Assembly: GCA_035653295.1 (NCBI GenBank)
Contig: DASRCB010000018.1
Coordinates: 1-11,795 of the forward strand
DNA length: 11,795 nt
From: DASRCB01 sp035653295
GTDB lineage: Bacteria; Acidobacteriota; Terriglobia; Bryobacterales; Bryobacteraceae
Direction of reading: 5' to 3'
The translations under genes and the position numbers were made by a program. The notes under the pieces were generated by a model. The model ran no database searches and was not told the DNA's origin. It saw only the letters and a program-made list of their open reading frames with translations. Positions 5,985 through 11,795 of the stretch are shown in pieces (position 1 is the first letter of the stretch; every line of letters starts with the position of its first letter).

Positions 5985-8618
5985 ATGGCGTTAGCCTCGG
6001 CTACACGTGTCGGTCCATACGAAATCGTGTCCATCCTTGGATCCGGGTCGATGGGCGAAGTGTATCGAGCGCGCGATACCCGTCTGGACCGGAACATAGC
6101 GCTGAAAATCATCTCCGATGAGTGCCTGACCGATACATCCCGCCGCCGCCGATTCGTCCAGGAAGCGCGATCGGCCAGTGCGCTGAACCATCCAAACATC
6201 GTTGTCATACACGATTTCGGTACTCACGATGGAATTTCTTACATCGCCTCCGAACTCGTGGAGGGACAGTCGCTCCGGGAACTCATCAGCCGGGGACCGC
6301 TGCCCATGAGGCAGCTGCTGGACATCGCTATCCAGATTGCCGAAGGATTGGCGGCGGCGCACCAGTCCGGCATCGTGCACCGCGACCTGAAGCCGGAGAA
6401 CATCATGCTCACCGCCGATGGCCGGGTGAAGATCCTCGATTTCGGCCTTGCCAAACCCGTGCTGGAATGCGATCCGGATGCGGGCACCATGGCCGGCATC
6501 GGATCGACGTCCGACGGCATGGTGACTGAACCGGGGCTCATTGTTGGCACCGTCGGTTATATGAGTCCGGAGCAGGCGCGCGGCATGCCCGTGGGCTTCG
6601 CCTCTGACCAGTTTTCGTTCGGGCTGCTGCTGCACGAGATGGCCACCGGCCAGCCGGCGTTTCGCCGTGAGACGCCCATGCAGACTCTGCTGGCCATCGC
6701 CAACGCCGAGCACGCACCGTTTACTCCGGGGCCCGTCGCCTTTCGTCTGTTGGTGGACCGGTGCCTGCGCGCCGACCCGGACAAGCGCTTCACCGAGACT
6801 CAGGAAATCGCGAAGCGTTTGCGCAAGATTCGCGACGAGCTCCCGGTCAAAGCCGCTCCGCGCGTGGTGCAACGCGCCGCCGAGCGGATACCAACTGTCG
6901 TGCACGCGGCGCCGAGCCGCTGGATCGTACTCGCACTTTCGTTGCTGGCTGCGATCACTATTGCCGTTTTTCTCATGGCGCGCTCTTTCGCCTGGCGGCC
7001 GCCTGAAACGCGAGATCTGAAATTTACTCCGCTGGCGGCCGGCGGCGAAGACGCGCTATGGCCGGCCATTGATCCCACTGGAAGGTTTCTGGCCTGGTCC
7101 GGTGATGCCGGCGGTTCGCTGCAGATCATGAGCCGGACGATGAACGGTGGCCAGCGAAGCCAGCTCACGCACATGCACTGGGACTGCCGCTCGCCCTTCT
7201 GGTCCGCTGACGGTCAGCGCGTATTCTTCATATCCGGCCCCCCCGGCGGCTCCGGACTCTACTCCGTGCCTGCATCGGGTGGTCCCGCTGAGCTGGCCGC
7301 CGCCGACGTCTCATCCGCGGCCATGTCGCCCGATGGAAACTCGCTCGCGCTGCTGCGGCCCGAAAATGGCACGGAGACGGTATCGCTGTGGTTCATGCCG
7401 TGGCCCGGCAAAAACGCCCTCAAGCGAGATGGCGTACGACTGACGAGTGATGCCACCGTAGCCTGGTCCGCCGATGGGAGAGTTGGCCTGTGGGGCGCGA
7501 TGGAGCACGGCGGCTCCGGGCTGTTCACCGTAGGCCGGAGTGGCGGCGCGCCGCGTCTTGAGTTGCGCATGTCCGGAGCGGCCCGGCCGTTCACATTCCT
7601 GCATAATCCCGGGCGTGTCCTCTTCAGCGACCCTGCGGCCGCGCCGTCCGCCCATCTCTGGGTGGCCGATCTGCGCACAGGCAGGACCTGGCAGATGACC
7701 AGCGGCGTGGGACGCGAGCTAATGCCCGCCGCAGCGGCAACGGGCGATGTGGTCTTCCAGAGTTTGCAGGCGAGCGAGGACCTGGTCGAGGCGCGCCTCG
7801 GGTCCGGCGTTGCTCTGCAGGATCTCGGTCCAGGCGCTTCGCCGGCGTGGTCCCCGGCGGGCGGACAATACGCATTCGTTACCGGCCGCGATGGCGCCGC
7901 GCAGATTCGGGTTCGCGACGCGCAGTCGGGCTGGGAACACCCGCTCATGAGCTCCACACAGTTACCGGGTCAGACGTGGGCCGTTCGCGATGTGGCCCTC
8001 TCGCCTGACGGGAGCCGGGCCGCCTTCACGCGCGTCGGCCCGGAGGGGACTCGCGTCTTCCTGACGAGCCTTGGGGGCCTGCCCCCGGCGCCGCTGACTG
8101 TGGACGTGTCGAGCGGCAGCGAGCCATCCTGGACACCGGATGGAAGATGGATCGTGTTTCGCGCTGTCAGGAACGGGCAGGAAATGCTCATGGGAAAGCA
8201 GGTCGGCTCATCGGACAACCCGGTAGTGCTCTACCGTGGTGCGGCACTCTATCCGGTGGTATCGCCGGATGGCGGGTCCATTGCGTTTATGGGTCCGGAT
8301 GGCGAGTTGCAAACCATGTCAGCATCCGGCGGCCCGGCGCAGCCCGTCCGCGGCGGGCACTGCGTGCGCGTAGCATGGTCCGGAAAGGCGCAATTGATCG
8401 CCGTGAGGCGCACCGCCGACAATCGGCTCAGCCTGGAGCGCGTTGACGTCAGGACTGGAACCGCGGCAAATGTTCTCGATTTGGGTCCGTGGCCCGCGCC
8501 GGGAGCTTTGGTGCAGTCGCCGGTGGACGGGCTCAGTGTCGCTCCCGACGGCTCGACCGTACTGCTGTCGATCGCCCACTTCCACGGCGGCATGTGGCTG
8601 CTGCACGGCCTCGATTAG
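5985..8618 (+). CDS. Transmembrane Ser/Thr kinase with TolB/WD40-like propeller
   Basis: An 877-aa receptor-like kinase of the Pkn2/Hanks type. The cytoplasmic kinase domain (about 11-283) is intact: glycine loop GSGSMGEVY at 19-27, ATP-binding Lys41 (IALKI), helix-C Glu60, catalytic loop HRDLKPEN at 132-139 with Asp134, DFG at 152-154, and GTVGYMSPEQARG at 188-200 closing the activation segment. One membrane helix at ~313-335 follows a basic linker. The remainder (about 345-877) is a beta-propeller with repeated PDG-type turns such as SPFWSADGQRVFF, DVALSPDGSRAAF, EPSWTPDGRWIVF and YPVVSPDGGSIAF, roughly nine in all, as in TolB/PD40 repeats. It should lie outside the inner membrane and may sense a ligand. 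The ATG abuts the upstream stop (TAGATG) and lacks its own ribosome site, so translation is likely coupled to the oxidoreductase. The acidobacterial kinase-propeller architecture is common; the target is unknown. Confidence 0.95.
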   Translation: MALASATRVGPYEIVSILGSGSMGEVYRARDTRLDRNIALKIISDECLTDTSRRRRFVQEARSASALNHPNIVVIHDFGTHDGISYIASELVEGQSLRELISRGPLPMRQLLDIAIQIAEGLAAAHQSGIVHRDLKPENIMLTADGRVKILDFGLAKPVLECDPDAGTMAGIGSTSDGMVTEPGLIVGTVGYMSPEQARGMPVGFASDQFSFGLLLHEMATGQPAFRRETPMQTLLAIANAEHAPFTPGPVAFRLLVDRCLRADPDKRFTETQEIAKRLRKIRDELPVKAAPRVVQRAAERIPTVVHAAPSRWIVLALSLLAAITIAVFLMARSFAWRPPETRDLKFTPLAAGGEDALWPAIDPTGRFLAWSGDAGGSLQIMSRTMNGGQRSQLTHMHWDCRSPFWSADGQRVFFISGPPGGSGLYSVPASGGPAELAAADVSSAAMSPDGNSLALLRPENGTETVSLWFMPWPGKNALKRDGVRLTSDATVAWSADGRVGLWGAMEHGGSGLFTVGRSGGAPRLELRMSGAARPFTFLHNPGRVLFSDPAAAPSAHLWVADLRTGRTWQMTSGVGRELMPAAAATGDVVFQSLQASEDLVEARLGSGVALQDLGPGASPAWSPAGGQYAFVTGRDGAAQIRVRDAQSGWEHPLMSSTQLPGQTWAVRDVALSPDGSRAAFTRVGPEGTRVFLTSLGGLPPAPLTVDVSSGSEPSWTPDGRWIVFRAVRNGQEMLMGKQVGSSDNPVVLYRGAALYPVVSPDGGSIAFMGPDGELQTMSASGGPAQPVRGGHCVRVAWSGKAQLIAVRRTADNRLSLERVDVRTGTAANVLDLGPWPAPGALVQSPVDGLSVAPDGSTVLLSIAHFHGGMWLLHGLD

Positions 8619-8627
8619 CGCGCTGTT

Positions 8628-8636
8628 TGCTATTCT
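8628..8636 (+). promoter_or_regulatory. Possible extended -10 element for tRNA-Thr
   Basis: TGCTATTCT resembles an extended -10 box (TGnTATAAT with two mismatches) 33 bp before the tRNA. A convincing -35 box is absent at the expected distance, so this is tentative. Confidence 0.25.
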
Positions 8637-8669
8637 GTAGGAGCGCATTCGCGTCCCACTCAAAAGCGG

Positions 8670-8745
8670 GCCACCCTAGCTCAGCTGGTAGAGCGGCTGA
8701 TTCGTAATCAGCAGGTCGCCGGTTCAATCCCGGCGGGTGGCTCCA
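8670..8745 (+). tRNA. tRNA-Thr (CGT anticodon)
   Basis: A complete 76-nt cloverleaf. Acceptor stem GCCACCC (8670-8676) pairs with GGGTGGC (8735-8741). The D arm is GCTC/GAGC around AGCTGGTA, the anticodon stem GCTGA/TCAGC encloses loop TTCGTAA with anticodon CGT (8703-8705), the variable loop is AGGTC, and the T arm GCCGG/CCGGC encloses TTCAATC. The discriminator is T and the CCA end is encoded (8743-8745). It reads the threonine codon ACG. It stands alone, 51 bp after the kinase stop, with no other tRNA nearby. Confidence 0.97.
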
Positions 8746-9097
8746 TTCTCTCTTTGCAGTTACGCGGTTTCATCACGGATATCTGATTCTTCCCTGAAAT
8801 TAGCCGAGCGCCGCTGGAGCCCTTCCTCGAGCCAGCATCGCGCGGCATCTACTCATCGCGGCCGCCGGATGTGCGTTCCGACTGCCTGCTGGAAACGTCC
8901 GCGGCGCACTCCAGTGAGTAGCCAATAGCCTTGTAGCCCAGAGCCATTTCCGAAACATGCCGCCCAGCATCGCCATTCCGGTCCACGGAATCGCAGAGGT
9001 GCAGGGCCGATTCCCCTCACGTCCGCGGTGCAGGCTCCCAACGTTGCTGAAGCGGTTGGACGAGATGACAGAACACGCCGGCGCTCCGCGGCGTCGC
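8746..9097. other. Intergenic region without convincing gene
   Basis: This 352-bp stretch lies between the tRNA and the stop of the minus-strand oxidoreductase. Frames are open on both strands here, but none gives protein-like sequence or sensible codon use. A ten-base repeat ACGTCCGCGG occurs twice (near 8895 and 9018). The only structural signal is the hairpin at 9075-9094, listed separately. No rho-independent terminator is visible just after the tRNA. Confidence 0.5.
9075..9094 (-). terminator. Hairpin just after the oxidoreductase gene
   Basis: Three bases after the stop codon (9098-9100), the minus strand has ACGCCG and CGGCGT as a perfect 6-bp stem around an 8-nt loop. It lacks a strong T run afterwards (GTTCTGTC), so it is at best a weak terminator or 3'-end stabiliser for the operon. 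Confidence 0.3.
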
Positions 9098-10396
9098 TCA
9101 GACCCGGTCGGGAACGACGAAGGGGGCTCGATACTCTCTTCGGAACAAGGTGTTCGCCTCGGCGTCATCCACGCACGAATACGTTTCGGCGTCGAACTGG
9201 AGGGTCCGGCCCACGCGGTACGAAATGTTCGCGAGATGGACCAGGGTAGTCGATATGGCGCCTTCCTCGATTGGCGCGTTGAGGTCTGAGTATTTCCCCG
9301 AACGCAGAGCGGCGACGAAGTTTGCCCAGTTGTCGCCAATGTCGCTGCCAGAGGGTCCTGGCGCCTGTTCCCTGCCAAGGGACGTGCGGAAACGGCCGAA
9401 GTCCTCTGCATCGACAGACAGGTAGCCCTGGGAGCCGTAGAACACCGCCCCAACGCAGTTCTTATCGCCCTCACCCAGGCCCGCTTCCTTGTTCGTCATC
9501 CAATGGCGGACCTCGAAGACCATCATCACTTTCTTCCCGCCCTTGTCGAATTCGTAAGCCACATTCAAAGTGTTGGGCGTCTGCTGGTCATCGTCGAACA
9601 TGAAGTGACCGCCCGTTGCGGTTACTTTGGTCGGGTACTGAACACCAAGGCCCCAGCGGCAAACGTCCACCTGATGAATGCCCTGATTGCCGAGATCTCC
9701 GTTGCCGTAGTCCCAGAACCAGTGCCAGTTGTAATGGAACCGGTTGCGTGTGAACTCATGCGCCGGCGCCGGGCCGAGCCACAGATCGTAGTGGACGCCA
9801 TCGGGGACGGGTTCCGCCGGCTTCCGCCCGATCGTATCCCGATACTTGAAACACAGGCCGCGCGCCATGTACACGTCGCCGATGAGGCCCTCGCGCAGAT
9901 ATTCGACGGCCTGCCGAGCGGAACCAGCGGAACGGCTGTTCGTGCCGTGCTGCACCAGCCGGCCATACCTTTTCGCCGCCGCCACGATCTGCCGGGCTTC
10001 GAACATATCGTGCGAACAAGGCTTCTCGACGTATACGTGCTTGCCTGCCTGGCATGCCCAAATCGTCTGCAGAGTATGGCTGTGGTTGGGAGTGGCGATG
10101 GAGACCGCGTCGATCGATTTATCCTCCAGCAGCCGGCGGATGTCCGTGAAGGCGTCCGGTCGCTTTCGCCCGCCGGCTTCGACATCGGCAAGGCGCTGGT
10201 TCAGCACCGACTCGTCAATATCGCAGATAGCCGCGATCTCGACGTTCGGGATTTTGGCGTAGCGCCGCAGGTGCTCGCGGCCCTGGCCGCGAACGCCGAC
10301 ACACGCGATACGGATCGTGTCGTTCGGACTCGAGGTCGCGGCGAATGCGTGGGCAGCCGCAGTCGCGGCGGTCATCAGGAAATGTCTGCGTTTCAC
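9098..10396 (-). CDS. Tat-exported Gfo/Idh/MocA family oxidoreductase
   Basis: A 432-aa NAD(P)-dependent sugar oxidoreductase. The N-terminus MKRRHFLMTAATAAAHAFA is a twin-arginine signal (RRxFL), so it should be exported folded with its cofactor. The Rossmann fold follows with the glycine motif GVRGQG at 34-39, acidic CDID at 58-61, the loop ATPNHSH at 101-107 and the family's EKP at 124-126 with Lys125. The C-terminal domain has GNGDLGNQGIHQVDVCRWG at 231-249, with His241 and Asp244 where the substrate-binding residues of the family lie. The GTG start at 10396 is supported by GGGGAG at 10403-10408, 6 nt upstream. It is the last gene of the three-gene operon, 47 bp after the DUF1080 gene. 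Related enzymes oxidise or reduce C3 of glycosides; the exact sugar cannot be told. Confidence 0.94.
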   Translation of the reverse strand: MKRRHFLMTAATAAAHAFAATSSPNDTIRIACVGVRGQGREHLRRYAKIPNVEIAAICDIDESVLNQRLADVEAGGRKRPDAFTDIRRLLEDKSIDAVSIATPNHSHTLQTIWACQAGKHVYVEKPCSHDMFEARQIVAAAKRYGRLVQHGTNSRSAGSARQAVEYLREGLIGDVYMARGLCFKYRDTIGRKPAEPVPDGVHYDLWLGPAPAHEFTRNRFHYNWHWFWDYGNGDLGNQGIHQVDVCRWGLGVQYPTKVTATGGHFMFDDDQQTPNTLNVAYEFDKGGKKVMMVFEVRHWMTNKEAGLGEGDKNCVGAVFYGSQGYLSVDAEDFGRFRTSLGREQAPGPSGSDIGDNWANFVAALRSGKYSDLNAPIEEGAISTTLVHLANISYRVGRTLQFDAETYSCVDDAEANTLFRREYRAPFVVPDRV

Positions 10397-10402
10397 TGTG
10401 TT

Positions 10403-10408
10403 CTCCCC
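10403..10408 (-). promoter_or_regulatory. Ribosome binding site for the oxidoreductase
   Basis: GGGGAG on the minus strand lies 6 nt before the GTG at 10396 and decides that start. Confidence 0.7.
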
Positions 10409-10443
10409 TTCGTTGCTTTTGCTGCTTTAGCTCTCGAATCCGC

Positions 10444-11085
10444 TCACAGGCTCCGGACCCGGATATTCCGAAACATCACGACATCGGTGGGCGAATGGAG
10501 CTGGAGTCCGATTGGCCCATGCTTCGGCCGCTCCGGCACTCCCGGATGCTGCGCCACGACGACGCCGTTCAGCGAGACACGGATCAGGTCTTTCCGGACC
10601 TCTATCAGCAGAGTGTTCCACCCGGTACGATTGCGCACGCCGGCCCTCGCCTTCGCGAACTTGTAGATGCTTCCGGTAATGTCGTAATCGACCTCCGATC
10701 CGTTGTCGATGTTGACTTCGTAGGCCGAGCGCGCGGGGGTAGGCCAACCGATTTTGGGATCAACCGCATTCTTCGCGCGGAGCGTATCGCCGATGGAAAC
10801 TCCGCTGTTCCCGCCGAGACGGAGCCAGTACTCGAGCGAGACGTCGTAGTCCCCGTCGAACTCGCGTTCCGTGTACAGCCAGGATTGCGGAAGACACGGT
10901 TTGTCCGGATCGCACTGGCCAACCAGCACTCCTCCGTCGATGACCGACCAAACGCCGAGCCCCTTCACCTCCCAGCCGGTCAGGTCGCGGCCGTTCAGCA
11001 GTTCTTCCCAGTGCGCCGCTTCCACGGCGTGAGCCGTGACGGCAAAGTACGCGGCGAGAACTGCCGTAAGGCAGCCGTGTTTCAC
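10444..11085 (-). CDS. Secreted DUF1080 / 3-keto-disaccharide hydrolase family protein
   Basis: A 213-aa concanavalin-like jelly-roll protein of the DUF1080 family, some members of which cleave 3-keto-glycosides. A signal peptide covers about 1-23 (hydrophobic 5-20, VTAHA). Landmarks appear in order: LLNGRDLTGWE at 29-39, YWLRLGGNSGVSIG at 86-99, SAYEVNIDNG at 120-129, TGSIY at 137-141, GWNTLLIEVRKDLIRVSLNG at 155-174, HGPIGLQLHS at 189-198, and a final FRNIRVRSL. Residues CDPDKPC (58-64) could form a disulfide loop in the periplasm. The GTG start at 11085 overlaps the upstream stop (GTGA) and is preceded by GGAGG at 11092-11096, 6 nt away. Sharing an operon with a Gfo/Idh/MocA enzyme is typical of the family and supports the 3-keto pathway. 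Confidence 0.9.
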   Translation of the reverse strand: MKHGCLTAVLAAYFAVTAHAVEAAHWEELLNGRDLTGWEVKGLGVWSVIDGGVLVGQCDPDKPCLPQSWLYTEREFDGDYDVSLEYWLRLGGNSGVSIGDTLRAKNAVDPKIGWPTPARSAYEVNIDNGSEVDYDITGSIYKFAKARAGVRNRTGWNTLLIEVRKDLIRVSLNGVVVAQHPGVPERPKHGPIGLQLHSPTDVVMFRNIRVRSL

Positions 11086-11795
11086 GCCATGCCTCCGCCT
11101 ACCCTGGAGAACGAGGCCGCTGGGCGCGGTTCGCAGAAGCCGTCATCAAGAAGGTACAGCGCCAGCGCGATGTCGATGATCGCGTTCGACCATCCAGTCT
11201 CGAGGCAGTATGCTGTCCACGATTCGTCCGCGTTCGACCCGTAGTACTCCCAAAGGCCGTAATCGAACCCCCGCATCCAGCCGCCGTCGATAGATGAGCG
11301 AGATGCGTCCGCTGCCTGGATCCGGGTCAGATAGTCGGCCACCCGATGGAACGCGTTCAGATTCTGCTCGTCCCCCGTTGCTTTGTATGCAATCCACAGA
11401 TTCATCGCAGCGAAACTCGTCGTGTAGAGCTGGTCGCTGATCGTTTCATTCGCGTCGTAGGTGAGACCGAGATCGGTGCCGGACAGTTTGGTTCCGGCAT
11501 TGCTGCAGTGTTCCTGGATCGCGCCGCAATCCGCGATGTGGGAAGCAATATAGGCGGTCTGTTTCCGAAGCTCCGCCGCATATGAGGCGCCCTGGGTGTA
11601 CGCATACGCAAGCGCCAGGGGCAACAGGAAACGGACCGATTCTTCGGTCCGGCTGATCAGGAACCTCGGGATCGAGGGGAATTTCTCGATCATGCGGTCG
11701 ATCAGCGGCAGAGCCGCCTCGAGGTAGCACTTCTCGCCGGTGACACCGTACGCGTAGAGCCACGAGCTGAGCAGCTGACCCAGATCGTGCGGGTG
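11082..11795 (-). CDS. Alpha/alpha-barrel glycosidase-like protein, 5'-truncated
   Basis: The last 237 residues of a protein that runs off the right edge: the frame is open to base 11795, and the 34 residues before the first internal ATG (11693), including DLGQLLSSWLYAYGVTGEKC, match the rest in style. It is a series of amphipathic helices with the spacing of an (alpha/alpha)6 barrel: LLPLALAYAYTQG, then GLTYDANETISDQLYTTSFA, then LWIAYKATGDEQNLNAF, DYLTRIQ, DGGWMRGFDYGLWEYYGSNA, and ETGWSNAIIDIALALYLLD. Such barrels are found in six-hairpin glycosidases and polysaccharide lyases. The aromatic and acidic residues in GGWMRGFDYGLWEYYGSNADESW could line a sugar site, but no catalytic residue can be named. 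The stop overlaps the DUF1080 start by 4 bp, so the genes form an operon. Family assignment is an inference from fold and context. Confidence 0.7.
   Translation of the reverse strand, partial: HPHDLGQLLSSWLYAYGVTGEKCYLEAALPLIDRMIEKFPSIPRFLISRTEESVRFLLPLALAYAYTQGASYAAELRKQTAYIASHIADCGAIQEHCSNAGTKLSGTDLGLTYDANETISDQLYTTSFAAMNLWIAYKATGDEQNLNAFHRVADYLTRIQAADASRSSIDGGWMRGFDYGLWEYYGSNADESWTAYCLETGWSNAIIDIALALYLLDDGFCEPRPAASFSRVGGGMA
11092..11096 (-). promoter_or_regulatory. Ribosome binding site for the DUF1080 gene
   Basis: GGAGG on the minus strand sits inside the last codons of the glycosidase-like gene, 6 nt before the GTG at 11085. It supports that start and the GTGA overlap. Confidence 0.7.

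Noticed and set aside
5985..8618. Repeated propeller motifs considered as a DNA repeat or CRISPR-like array
   Set aside because: The similarity is at protein level (PDG turns) with diverged DNA and uneven spacing; it is an ordinary beta-propeller.
8800..9474. A 224-codon minus-strand frame extending the oxidoreductase region
   Set aside because: Most of it overlaps the oxidoreductase in another frame, and the part beyond the oxidoreductase stop shows no protein-like pattern.
9503..10666. A 387-codon open frame on the + strand
   Set aside because: It lies opposite the Gfo/Idh/MocA and DUF1080 genes, both clearly recognised; long antisense frames are expected in GC-rich DNA.

Overview
The window is GC-rich DNA. 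Its gene content fits a free-living Acidobacteriota chromosome, probably of the Solibacter/Bryobacter kind: a Ser/Thr kinase fused through one membrane helix to a TolB/WD40-like propeller, a secreted DUF2911 protein, a Gfo/Idh/MocA + DUF1080 sugar operon and an M28 peptidase. The assignment is inferred from gene families only. There is no rRNA, IS element, phage gene or CRISPR array.

Layout, left to right. (1) 1-932 (+): 3' part of an M28 zinc peptidase cut by the window edge. Its last codons and the following bases hold four TCCACA cores spaced 11, 11 and 12 bp apart, which look like a DnaA-box cluster. (2) 1049-1468 (+): a small RodZ-type helix-turn-helix protein with an awkward start region. 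It converges on (3) a minus-strand RNA-repair operon reading from 3968 to 1465: an unrecognised 101-aa Cys-rich protein, a frame-disrupted probably secreted protein, archease (137 aa) and the RNA ligase RtcB (478 aa). The archease stop and rtcB start share one base. (4) 3969-4321: divergent intergenic DNA with a possible gene remnant. (5) 4322-8618 (+): a secreted DUF2911 protein, an MsnO8-type luciferase-like flavin oxidoreductase, and a large kinase-propeller receptor whose ATG directly follows the oxidoreductase stop. (6) 8670-8745 (+): tRNA-Thr(CGT) with encoded CCA. (7) 8746-9097: no convincing gene. (8) 9098-11795 (-): a three-gene operon reading leftward: an alpha/alpha-barrel glycosidase-like protein (cut by the window edge), a secreted DUF1080 protein and a Tat-exported Gfo/Idh/MocA oxidoreductase.

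How the genes work together. RtcB and archease form the known ligase/activator pair that joins 2',3'-cyclic-phosphate or 3'-phosphate RNA ends to 5'-OH ends. The right-hand operon fits periplasmic glycoside breakdown through a 3-keto intermediate: the oxidoreductase oxidises a sugar C3 hydroxyl, the DUF1080 protein cleaves the keto-glycoside, and the alpha/alpha-barrel protein may act on the same polymer. The points most worth a second look are the helically phased TCCACA array, the frame-broken gene with its Cys-rich neighbour upstream of archease, and the start of the HTH gene.
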